Source: Clytia hemisphaerica (lineage: Eukaryota > Cnidaria > Hydrozoa > Leptothecata > Clytiidae). Taken from it: a stretch of DNA of 64,000 bases. This document shows positions 54,760 to 64,000 of the stretch, piece after piece (the stretch's first letter is position 1; each line of letters opens with the position of its first letter). The translations under genes were made by a program, and so were the position numbers. The notes beneath the pieces are model-generated. The model worked only from the letters and a program-made list of their open reading frames with translations, did not search any database and was not told the DNA's origin. The stretch lies in the NCBI GenBank assembly GCA_902728285.1, contig CACVBU010001361.1, positions 62,001 to 126,000 of the forward strand. The letters run 5' to 3'.

Positions 54760-56914
54760 TAACATGCATAGCCCTAAAATGAATGACCTGGCTGGTCATT
54801 AAAATACAAAATTAAATCAAAACAAAAATGGTAGAGTAGAGTTGCAAGCGTAGTTCATTTGTTTTGAAATTTTGCTGCTTAGATTGGTCAGTCATTTGAT
54901 GCAGCAATCAAAAAGCAAGTTACCCAATCTCACGGTAAGTTAAAAGTGCTCCTAGTCTACTTCATTGGACATAGGGTTAACAACAACTATAAAATGCAAA
55001 GTTCAGCCACAAGGAACCTCTGGTCTACCTTTTACCTTGAATATATTCCAATGAACAATGAAATCAAACTGTGGATAAAATCTCCACCGTCTTCTTTTTT
55101 TTTCATTCTGTGCCGCTGTCACTGCAAGGGTCTACCATCTTGATATGGGGCCTGGAATTCCCGAGTTATTTTTTTCCGAGTTATTTTTCATGTGACGTCA
55201 TAATAACTCGAGTTTTTTTTTAGCCTTTATTAACTTTTTGAGTTATTTGGTGTTTTTTAACGCGGGTTTTTCTTTCGTGCCTCTAACTTTTCGAGCTGTT
55301 TGATAGATTTTAACTAAGGCAAAAATAAGTGTAGTGTTTCTGCAACCTCGTGCCCGTGTGTGTATCCCAGGCTTTATTTACACTACTAATGGACGCCAGA
55401 TAATATTATCTCGTCATGTTAAAGTCAAAGCATAAAAAAGCTGATAATGCGCAGGGAACGAGGTTGGTGTTTCCGGAAACCACGGCCGGCTGACCCGGCC
55501 GGAAACTATGGACAGGGAATTCATGCTATGGGTTCATCTATGGTTCATTATAAAGAAAATCAAGTTGACCGTTCAAGCTAACCAACGTCGTTTGGTTTGA
55601 TATTCCCGCTTGTAAATCAAGTTTTGTTCGTTAATGAGAGCTTTTTTTCCTTCTCCCACATTTCGGAAACACTACATTCTTTTATTTTCGCCTAAGTTTT
55701 CGAGTTATTTACTTTCATGTTTTTACAGTAGATATTATTCGATTTATGGAAAATTCGACTTTTTGATATGGGTTTGTTTCCTTTACAGTATGTGGCCCCC
55801 AAAACGGCGATCAAATTTGAAATTTCTCTCAAATCTAGAGGAAAAGAGATTTTACAAAAATTTTTGCTGCATGAAAACCTTTAACATCTCTACTTTATTT
55901 CCTGGAAGTTCTTTTTCAAAATTTTCAATTTCAACTATATTTTTCAATCGCTTAAAGATAGGTAGCTTTTTTCTAATGGCCCCCAAAACGGAGGTTTGAA
56001 ATTTTAGCGATTTCTCGAGATATCTTTAAGATATGAATACAAAATTTTGACCATAGTTTTGAAATGTGATTTAGAGGGTTTTGGGAATAAATTTGTTTAA
56101 TAAAATTTTTACAGTATACCCCTGGTTGTCAAAATGCAGGTTTGGGGCCCCCAAAACGGAGGTGTAGTTAAAATCAAACTATTAAGCCCAGTGGTAATAG
56201 GGGGAAAACTATGAACATATTTGTGTTTTCCCTTAAATTTACGACCCGATGGATGTAAAATTTATGACTTTTTATGAAATATTTCAAGATTTTCGATATT
56301 GCAAAGTCCAAACTGAAATTTTAGAAATTTTCAAAATGACAATTTTGATTTAACAACGTCTTACTCAAGTTTTTGAAAACAAATCTCTTTTGAAAATAGT
56401 TCCATTCATGTATGGAATAAGCTGTGAAAATTTTAGAAAAAAAGCTTAACTGAAACTGAAAATATTAAGCTTTAAAGATATTTTTCTCCTATATTTTGCA
56501 AAAAAATGACAGAATTTGCCGTTTTTGCTGATTCAGCGAAAAATTTTATATATAATGTTAATTTTTTGTTATAAACTATTAACTCAAGGTGATAGGAATA
56601 GAATTCCAAGATTTTTTGCTTTTTCTCATATTTAGAATTTTCGGTTTTGTCAATGCTGATTCTAGGGCTCCAAAATACTGGTTGACCTTCAAGATGCTAT
56701 ATCTTTTACCCAGCCTCTAAAGTCACAGATGTATTTGCATTTTCTGAAAGGCATTAGGTGTAGAAAGTTTCCTATACCCCGTTTTCATAACTTATTTTCA
56801 ATATCCAAGGAGCTAGAGTTATATGCAATTTTTATCTAATTTTGGTGTTAAAATATTTCCTTTGTTTCCTGTTTATCTCGACACATATCTTCTTGGATCA
56901 TTGTATGCAAAAGA

Positions 56915-57958
56915 ATGGATGAAAATGAGACTAGTTTTGAAAAAGAAATCAGACAGACTGAAGCTTTCATCGACAAACAGTTCACAGACGCTCTGAAAAT
57001 TGAAGTTCTTGATGAAATAAAGACATTCGTATCAAGAAAAATAAAAGATGAACTTGAGTTTCTGAAACCGTTGAATCATGAAAATTCTTCAAGACATGAA
57101 CAAAGTTACCATACTGAAGAAAAATTTATTGACCACTTGAAAAGGGAGGTAGAATTTTTAAGGAGGCAGCTTGAAAATCGGGATGATATCATCTACACGC
57201 TTCTACAAGAAAAGTCCTCTGTAAATCAAAACATTAAAAAAGACACACAAAATGACGAATTTCTTTTACCGAAAAATCCTATTAAGCCTATTAACAACGC
57301 TCAACTTGGAAAAATAACACTTGATAATCGATATGATGCACTTTTCATTCAAGAAAATGATAATGAGAATTTAATTGCTTCGGAACAAAATGATAATGTT
57401 ACAAGGCGTAAGTCTCGCAATAATAATAACAAAAAGAGAAACTCTGTTAACAATAATAATGATAACAGAAAGACTGTTGCGGTTGTTGGTGATTCAATGA
57501 TCAAATACATCAAAGGTTTCAAACTATCAAATAAGTCGAACAAAGTTGTTGTGAAAACTTTTCCTGGGGCTAAGGTGGATTGTATGAAACACTACATTAA
57601 ACCAACACTAGATAAAAAGCCGGATGCTGTTATCATACACTGTGGGACAAATGATCTGAAGCTAAAAGAGCCTGAAGACATAGCAGAGAACATCATAGGA
57701 TTGACGAAAATGGTGAGCGAAGAAAGTAAAGAAACTTGTATTTTGGTATCTGGCATTATCCCAAGAGGTGATGATTTAAATCGAAATGTTAAGAAGGTTA
57801 ATGAAATTCTGCAGAAAAAGTGTAATGAATGCAATGTTGGCTTTATTGACAATGAAAATATCGACCCTGAAAGACACTTAAACAACAGCAAATTGCATTT
57901 AAATGTACATGGAACCAACGAGCTACAGAAAAATCTACAATATTACATTGATTGTTGA
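56915..57958 (+). CDS. LINE ORF1: coiled coil plus SGNH/GDSL esterase-like domain, intact
   Basis: Uninterrupted frame of 347 residues from ATG to TGA. Residues 1-105 are strongly charged and probably coiled coil (FIDHLKREVEFLRRQLENRD). An Asn-rich linker follows at 165-185. An SGNH-hydrolase fold takes up 187-345: block I VAVVGDSMIKYIKG with Ser194, block III HCGTNDLK (244-247), and the His block KLHLNVHGTN (His328). The usual Asp three residues before that His is Ser325 here. CR1/L2-type elements carry such ORF1 esterases, thought to help RNP or membrane interactions. Intactness contrasts with the broken ORF2 just downstream. Confidence 0.88.
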   Translation: MDENETSFEKEIRQTEAFIDKQFTDALKIEVLDEIKTFVSRKIKDELEFLKPLNHENSSRHEQSYHTEEKFIDHLKREVEFLRRQLENRDDIIYTLLQEKSSVNQNIKKDTQNDEFLLPKNPIKPINNAQLGKITLDNRYDALFIQENDNENLIASEQNDNVTRRKSRNNNNKKRNSVNNNNDNRKTVAVVGDSMIKYIKGFKLSNKSNKVVVKTFPGAKVDCMKHYIKPTLDKKPDAVIIHCGTNDLKLKEPEDIAENIIGLTKMVSEESKETCILVSGIIPRGDDLNRNVKKVNEILQKKCNECNVGFIDNENIDPERHLNNSKLHLNVHGTNELQKNLQYYIDC

Positions 57959-58009
57959 CATGACCAGCATGAACTAAATGGACCTAGCCTCGATGGTAAG
58001 ACAAAGTCT

Positions 58010-60837
58010 GTGAATCCTCTCGAAAATCTTAAAAATGAAAGTGGTATCCTTTTTACTTATCTTAACATTAACTCCTTGAGGAACAAAATTGAAAACGTCA
58101 AAGATAAAATCCTTCCTTTTGTAGATATCCTGTGTGTCGCCGAGACAAAGCTCGACTCCTCTTTCACCAAATCTCAGTTTTTTGTCAAGAACTTCAAAAA
58201 ACCAATACGACTTGACTTTTCCAAAAAGAGTGGAGGTCTTTTGCTTTATGCAAAAAAGATCTGCCACTTCGACAGCTAAACGATAACCTACTCTCGCAGG
58301 GAATCGAATGCTTGACGCTTGAACTAAATTTGAGAAAATCAAAATGGCTTATTCTTTCGATTTATCGAAATCCAAGCCTTCAAAAACTTAAGCCTTTTCT
58401 TGAGGAGTTGACTAAAGTTCTCGATCACTACGGTGCCTCGTATGAAAACATTTTAATCTTTGGCGATTTTAACGAGGAGATCAGATAAAAATATGTTAAA
58501 ATTTTTAGATTCTTTTTCCTAAAATCTCTAATAAAAAAACCGACATGCTTTAAATCAGAGAACGGTAGATGCATTGATTTGATCCTTACAAATCGGCCCC
58601 TTTGCTTCAAAAAAAGTGGTTCCTTCGATACAGATCTCAGTGATTACCATCATTTGATATATAGCATGTTCAAAGCTAGTTTTAAAAAGGCCCCGCCTAA
58701 AGTTATAGAATATAGATCTTTTAAAAATTTTGATGAAAAGTTTCCGGTCGGATCTTTGTCGAAACTTTGATTGCGACTTTTCAGATTTCGAAACTTTTAG
58801 CAACACCTTTGAAAATATTCTTGATACCCATGCACCAATGAAAAAGCGAACCATCCGGGGAAATCAAAAACCCCATATTACAAAAGCTGTTCGAAAGGCA
58901 ATTATGGTTCGCACCTTCTACAAAAACAAAGCAAAAGCGACCGGAAACACACATTATAAAATTTTATATCGCAAACAAAGAAATCTTGTTGTAAATTTAA
59001 ATAGGAAAGCAAAAAGAAAGTACTTTCATGATCTAGGGACATCGCAAAGCTTTGGAAATCAGCGAAGCCCTATTTTCTGAAAAGATCCAAAATCATGAAA
59101 AAATCTTTTTGCTTGAAAATTCAAAACTGATAGACGATGAAGCCACCATCGCTAAAATTTTAACAACTTTTTTGTAAATATCGCGTCAAATCTTGGTCTA
59201 AAAACTTCAGATTCCAATCTTCCCACAGACCTTGAGATTGATTCGCTGTCGAACCATCCAAGTATTATACGTATCACTGAATCCATGTCTAAAAACAAAT
59301 CTTTTTCCTTCAGTGATGTAAAGCCTGAAGACACACATCGTGTCATACTCAAGCTAAATCAAGATAAATCTGTCAGCGGTCCTTTCTCAGTGAAATTAAT
59401 AAAAATGGTTTCTGATATACTGTCAGAACCATTATCAAAACTCATAAACCTTGCTTTCAATTCATGCAAATTCCCCCAAAGTCTTAAGAAGGCAAGGGTT
59501 ACTCCTGTTTATAAAAAGGAAGATAAGTTTCTGAAGAAAAATTATCGACCAATTAGTATTTTACCAGCTTTTTCTAAAATTTATGAGAGAATAATTCATA
59601 ACCAACTCTCTTCCTACTTCGATGACATTTTCGATTCAAGACTCTGCGGGTTTAGAGCTAAACACAGCACTCAGCATGCATTAATACAAATGATTGGTCA
59701 ATGGCATCAAAGTCTTGATGGGTCCGGAAAGGTGGGGGCAGTTTTGATGGACCTGTCGAAGGCTTTCGATTGCATTGATCACAAACTTCTGGTTGCAAAG
59801 CTCAAAGCCTACGCAATTGATACAAAGAGTCTTGAACTATTGCAAAGTTATCTGAGTAATCGCTATCAGAGAACAAAAATCGGCTCTGAATACAGCGAAT
59901 GGCAAGAGATCACTCTAGGTGTTCCACAAGGCTCGATTCTCGGGCCTCTTTTATTTAATATTTTCATAAATGATTTATTTCTTTTTATTGTAAAGCTAGC
60001 ATTTGCAATTTTGCCGATGATAATACCTTACACTCGTGTGCTGAAACTCTTGCAGAAGTCATCTCGAATCTAGAGTTTGACCTAGAAATAATCTTAGACT
60101 GGTTTTTAAACAACTACCTTGCTGCAAATCCTGGTAAATTTCAAATGCTAGTTTTAGGAAATCAGAATATTCCTATAGAAATCACTGTCAGAAATGTAAC
60201 TATAAAATCTACGAATTCTGTTGAGCTTCTCGGTATTACCATTGATAACAATCTCACTTTCGAATTACATATCAATGATCTTTGCTCTAAAGCTAGGTCG
60301 AGAGTCTGGAGTCTGAACAGAATTCGCAATTATTTAAATTTTGATCAACGAAAGTTGATATTTAACGCTTACATCATGTCAACATTTAACTATGCACCAA
60401 TAATTTGGATGTTTTGTAATAAAACTACATATGAAGAAATCACCAAAGTCCATAAACGGGCATTGAGAACATTACTTTGTGATTTCATAAATGACTATGA
60501 GGTTTATTGCAAAACGCCAAATGTAAAACGGTTCATGAAATTCAGCTTTGCTTTCTACTTTGTGAGTTTACAAATCTGAAAATAAATTAAATCCAAAGTT
60601 CATGCAACAAATCTATATAACGAAGGAAATAAATTTAACTTCCGAAACAAAGTTTTGATGACAATACCTAAGGCTAAGTCTCAACGTTTTGGAACTCAAT
60701 CCTTTTTATTCCGAGGAAGCCTGATCTGGAATCAAATCCCAGAAAAAATTAAGCTCAAACCATCAATCGATTCTTTCAAATCCTCGCTGAAAGAAATAAA
60801 CCTTACAAATGTTTGTCTTTGTAAAATATGTATATAA
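58010..60837 (+). pseudogene. LINE ORF2: endonuclease-reverse transcriptase, multiply frameshifted
   Basis: Pieces in order: endonuclease start (TYLNINSLRNKIENVKDK, CVAETKLDSS) at 58010-58279; GDFN near 58455; SDYHH near 58645; a linker piece to 59080; RT core 59285-59980 with NYRPISILPAFSKIYERII, DLSKAFDCIDHK and GVPQGSILGPLLFNIFINDL. The FADD box is at about 60010, in another frame. Thumb region 60145-60579 has NSVELLGITIDNNLTFE, and the tail 60655-60837 has SLIWNQIPEKIK and SFKSSLKEI. At least five frame changes or stops break it, so it cannot make an active enzyme. Confidence 0.85.
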
Positions 60838-61309
60838 AAAAATTTTTTTATCTTATATATTCTTTATTATAGTATTGCGTATTTCTCTACAGTTGGTATT
60901 AATTAGTATTTTATTATAACTATGTCAGACCAACATTAAATAAATCGGAAAATAAAAAAAATAGAAAATAAAAAAAATTAGACGCAAATATGTTATTTTG
61001 AATCTGTCTCAAACCAGCAAAAACATGCTCATTTTTAAGTATAACCATCATTCTTTCAAAATAAACAAAAATCGTTTAATTCTGATAAATCTACAAGTCA
61101 GAATCTTCATTTTAATGAAAACCTCCGTTTTGGGGGCCGTCTCCGTTTTGGGGGCCATATACTGTAGTGGGTTAAATATATCAACAAATAACTCGAAAAG
61201 GTTAAAGGCACGAAAAAAAAACCGAGTTGAAAAATGCCAAATAACTCGAAAAGTTAAAAGGTAAAAAAAACTCGAGTTATTACTTTTGTGGTGACGTCAT
61301 ATTCAGTTT

Positions 61310-61815
61310 ATGACTTCAACACAAAAATGATAGCTTGAGTTTTTTTGGTGCCATTAACTTTTCGAGTTATTTGATAAATTTTAACTCGTTTTTTTCGTGC
61401 CTTTTTTTCGAGTTTTTTGATAAATTTTTTTCAGCTAGGATAAAAATGAAATAAGAACATCCAAAGGCTTCAAACATTTTGAATGTTATAAAAAGTCTTA
61501 TAGAAGAAAAGGTATTCAGAGAAGTGTCCCTTTAGTTTTTAGGTCTTTTTATTTCCAATTTTTTTTTAACACGTTGGAAAAATTATCTCAAGTGGAACAG
61601 TGAACAAGAAATATACATCATTATTTACTCCGATTAATCTTTCTTTCTTTATTGTTTTGTTTTCTCTTCTAAGGTTTAATTATTTACAATTCCGATTTCG
61701 TTTATTTTCTAAATAAATATATATTCAATATTTATAGTACGTTGACAAGATAATGAGATACATGACATAGAATAACCACAAGTAAAGTACAAGTAACCAA
61801 ATCTTAAAACTCTTA
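61310..61815. other. No gene recognised
   Basis: Begins with another TTTTCGAGTTATTTGAT repeat copy, then AT-rich sequence. No motif-bearing frame. Confidence 0.4.
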
Positions 61816-61822
61816 GAGGATA

Positions 61823-61985
61823 CACAGTTTTGTATAAGAGTTTTTTGGATATATTTCTTTCTTCAATATGGGAATTTCTTAGATTTCAATTTTTTTTTTT
61901 TTTTTTAATTTTAAGACACAAAGCTAAAAAATTTGGAGAGTCACGAGAGTCGCTTCGATTTATATAATTCTTATAAAAAACAGTG
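61823..61985. mobile_element. MITE of the CACGTTTTTTxTAAGAA family, copy 3 (diverged)
   Basis: CACAGTTTTGTATAAGAG at the left and the complement of CACTGTTTTTTATAAGAATT at the right, TA on both sides (61821-61822, 61986-61987). Shorter interior than the other copies. Confidence 0.75.
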
Positions 61986-61989
61986 TACG

Positions 61990-63244
61990 TCAGAGCTTCA
62001 AAACAATTAGTAGCATTTACCAATTAAATTGAGTGAGTTGTTGAACACAAAGCTCTATATTGGGCACTAATCCTCAGAGAAGGTACATGAATATTCCCAT
62101 ATGAAAAGAGGGGTTTTAACCAAATTATGAATACACAAAACTAAATAAATATCTTTGCTTAAAGTAGATTAATTTCAACTGAGACATTTCATGATAGAAA
62201 TGAGCCATCGTAAAGACAAGAAGAATTCTAGCTTGAATTTGCCTGAGCCTAAATTTATCACCCACTGTTTTAGTCGAATGGCCATTTGTGGAACGATAAA
62301 CAAAAATTGACTAAGAGTATCTAAAGAAAAAGTGTGTGTAAAATGTTACCCCTGTGTAATGTACTAAAATCCCCCTACTAATTAAAAAAATGATCTTTAA
62401 TAATTATTTCCATAGCCAAGCCAGGAAATTTTCGAAAAATATAAAAAAATAAATAAAAGGTAACCCAATCTGTAAAAAAAAGATTCTTAGCATTCTTTGA
62501 TAAAGAGAAAAAACTGAAACCAGACCTTTACAACACTTAGTATCTAAAAAGTCTTCACGGAGATGATAATGACGAAAAATTTTGCTTGCTTGGTTTGTTT
62601 TCGAAGTCAGCGAACGTTCGCCAGTGGACATGAACATATCAAGGTCCCGGTAGATCCGTTTGAATTTAAAATGTACCGTATTCTTTGATAGCTCCGTGCT
62701 TAAGGTTGGCACTATTATGTAAAGCAGAACGTCCTTTTGGGAGTTCCCATTCAATCAGAGTCTCGAGCAATGTTTTGTATTCACAATGTAAGGCTTGCAG
62801 TATCTCATGCGTTGAAGGAACCAAAGCAAAGAGATCAAATTATTTCTTGTGTAAAAATCATAATCATGTTAGATAAGGTTGTACAGCTGCTTGTGACTCA
62901 AGTTGATGAAAAGGGATAGTTGGATTTGTCTCCCACCACCTTCTTGATATGATTTTTAACATTATTGAGATATCGATATTATTGAAAACGGACATTATAA
63001 AAACACCGACATTATGGTTCGACATCCAGGCAACAACTCGAAAAACACAAAACCAAATATGGAAAACAAGAAATATCCAATAGGCCGATGGACATCTAAA
63101 CTCTTTCGACAACAAAAATTCTCTGGAACCAAATTTGTTTCCGGTGAAACTAAAAATTTCTGTACATTACACCCGATCATTGTTGATCCCCATTTGTCGT
63201 GGCAAACACGAAAAAATTTTCTATGTAGTCATAGTAACAGGCGA
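61990..63244. other. No gene; likely 3' untranslated region of the anoctamin gene near its end
   Basis: AT-rich. One minus-strand stretch (about 62838-62680) reads for 54 codons with a coding look (EILQALHCEYKTLLETLIEW, PKGRSALHNSANLKHGA, ankyrin-like), but no splice site or start fits it. Confidence 0.4.
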
Positions 63245-63430
63245 TTAGTGAACAGTTCTAATATCAATATTTTTCTCATCAAGTTCGTCTTCTGAGTTTT
63301 CATTGAGTGTCGGGTTATCTGACAATGCTTTCTTCGCTCGGTAAGCTTCTCGTTTAATTGCAACATCCAATTCTTCAGGGATGTCTGGTACCAAGAAATC
63401 AATGAAATGATGCGTGGCAAAGATGAAATG
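63245..63430 (-). CDS. Anoctamin (TMEM16) last coding exon
   Basis: After a strong acceptor (TTCTTTTTTTTAG) the exon reads HFIFATHHFIDFLVPDIPEE, then an amphipathic Lys/Arg helix (VAIKREAYRAKKALSDNPTL) and an acidic tail, and stops at 63245. The pattern Phe-rich helix, DxxIPDxP, then IKREKY is the usual C-terminal end of anoctamins after the last membrane span. Anoctamins are calcium-activated chloride channels or lipid scramblases; the subtype cannot be told from this exon. Upstream exons must lie beyond 64000. There is no ATG, so simple ORF searches miss it. Confidence 0.82.
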   Translation of the reverse strand, partial: HFIFATHHFIDFLVPDIPEELDVAIKREAYRAKKALSDNPTLNENSEDELDEKNIDIRTVH

Positions 63431-63601
63431 CTAAAAAAAGAATAACATTGATGAAAGAAATGAAGAATTTAAAACAACTTCTCAGAAAAGTGCTCTATAC
63501 CAACAAGTAAGCAGAGCAAATTTCAATTTAAAATACTAATTTATAATATTGACGAATGAAATACATTGAAAAATTCGAAACGCTTCATATAAGAGAAGTT
63601 A

Positions 63602-63899
63602 AACGCTTTTTTTATGAGAATAATTTTATGAGAACGTGAGGCTGAAAACTGGCCAAAATCTAAGAACAAGTTAAGAAAAATCTGATATTCAGCTCTAGAG
63701 AATATTTTAGAACAAACTAAATAAAACCAGGACCGAATCAACAATATAGAGAGATAAACTAAGGGGTTTATAGTCATTGTAATCTTCCCCCAATTTTTAT
63801 TTATGAAGGCTCGGAAAAATATTACGAGAAGGCTGAAAATCTCAATATATTAATAACCTATATATAATATAAATATACTGGTTCTTATAAAAACGCGTG
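63602..63899. mobile_element. MITE of the CACGTTTTTTxTAAGAA family, copy 4
   Basis: The right end GTTCTTATAAAAACGCGTG followed by TA is clear; the left end AACGCTTTTTTTATGAGAAT after TA is a degraded match. It lies in the anoctamin intron just upstream of the last exon. Confidence 0.7.
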
Positions 63900-64000
63900 T
63901 ACGCCACTGCAAAATAATCAAATCTTTTAAACTATTTCAAAGAATCGAATCTTTTGAATTTTGTCTTTGTTTCAGTAAGAAGACGTACATCACTGTCAAG

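Larger units (their letters stand above)
53476..54935. mobile_element. Outer MITE (CAGTGAGATCGGGTAACTTG), split by a 1.2-kb element
   Basis: CAGTGAGATCGGGTAACTTG starts the left end; the right end reads AAGTTACCCAATCTCACGG; TA flanks both (53474-53475, 54936-54937). Bases 53515-54759 are a later insertion. The two halves join cleanly, as shown by an uninterrupted second copy of the same left half at 53891-53960. Confidence 0.88.
56870..60980 (+). mobile_element. Nearly full-length LINE (SGNH-ORF1 type), LINE-4 of window
   Basis: Plus-strand non-LTR element with an intact ORF1 (56915-57958), a frameshifted ORF2 (about 58000-60837) and an A-rich 3' tail (about 60940-60980). The SGNH esterase-type ORF1 and FADD-box reverse transcriptase fit the CR1/L2 group. 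It inserted into the element with CCCCCAAAACGG ends. Confidence 0.85.
55786..61164. mobile_element. DNA element with GGCCCCCAAAACGG ends, carrying a LINE
   Basis: CAGTATGTGGCCCCCAAAAC at the left and its complement (ending GGGGGCCATATACTG) at the right, both flanked by TA (55784-55785, 61165-61166). Shorter GGCCCCCAAAACGGAGGT copies recur at about 55980 and 56150, and a doubled copy lies at the right end. Its own sequence is 55786-56870 plus 60980-61164; the remainder is the LINE. Confidence 0.72.
55190..61304. repeat. Outer inverted repeat built on ATAACTCGAG and AACTTTTCGAGTTATTTG
   Basis: Block 55190-55330 (GTGACGTCATAATAACTCGA..., then TTTTCGAG words) is the reverse complement of 61178-61300. 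A further direct copy follows at 61325-61430. The arms flank the CCCCCAAAACGG element. Whether they are the true ends of one large element or separate repeat copies is open. Confidence 0.55.

Noticed and set aside
63960..64000. Plus-strand exon after TTTGTCTTTGTTTCAG
   Set aside because: Good acceptor look, but only 24 bases follow before the window ends, so nothing can be supported.
1..64000. Bacterial or viral origin of the window
   Set aside because: Spliced animal genes, SINE and LINE content, and no operon structure.

Overview
The window looks like nuclear DNA of an invertebrate metazoan. It is AT-rich, its genes are split by GT-AG introns, and its recognisable proteins are animal ones: atypical protein kinase C, microspherule protein 1, a Patched-domain protein, cap methyltransferase CMTR2, the gamma-secretase subunit PEN-2 and an anoctamin. 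The rest is dominated by transposable elements (non-LTR retrotransposons with PHD or SGNH ORF1 proteins, a tRNA-derived SINE and many short inverted-repeat DNA elements). I cannot fix the phylum; a cnidarian, sponge or other invertebrate with a repeat-rich genome would fit.

Layout. 0.3-5.1 kb: decayed LINE on the minus strand, split by a 660-bp DNA element. 6.6-7.0 kb: minisatellite. 7.1-7.9 kb: intact GNAT/GLYAT-like gene, minus strand. 9.3-11.4 kb: last three coding exons of an atypical PKC, plus strand, with a SINE and small inverted-repeat elements in its introns. 12.4-13.2 kb: second minisatellite. 13.2-17.9 kb: DNA transposon with about 730-bp terminal inverted repeats around a broken multi-exon transposase-like gene. 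17.9-19.3 kb: two non-autonomous elements. 20.5-37.6 kb: MCRS1 gene (12 coding exons, 499 codons, minus strand). Its 9.7-kb intron 3 contains a complete 7-exon Patched-domain gene (951 codons, same strand). 38.4-40.6 kb: CMTR2. 41.8-42.1 kb: PSENEN. 42.2-42.8 kb: small unrecognised gene. All of these from 20 to 43 kb lie on the minus strand.

43-62 kb is almost wholly repeats: an inverted-repeat element with a Cys-rich fragment, two 5'-truncated LINEs, CAATCGAA- and ATCGAT-rich inverted-repeat elements nested in one another, and a LINE with an intact SGNH-type ORF1 and a broken ORF2 inside a DNA element ending in CCCCCAAAACGG. 63.2-63.4 kb: last coding exon of an anoctamin, minus strand.

The host genes do not form one pathway. 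They cover polarity kinase signalling (aPKC), chromatin and transcription complexes (MCRS1), mRNA cap methylation (CMTR2), Notch/gamma-secretase (PSENEN), membrane transport or lipid handling (Patched-domain, anoctamin) and acyl transfer (GNAT). Gene models were built by hand from splice sites, reading phase and remembered family sequences. Phases add up exactly for MCRS1, the Patched-domain gene and the aPKC tail.
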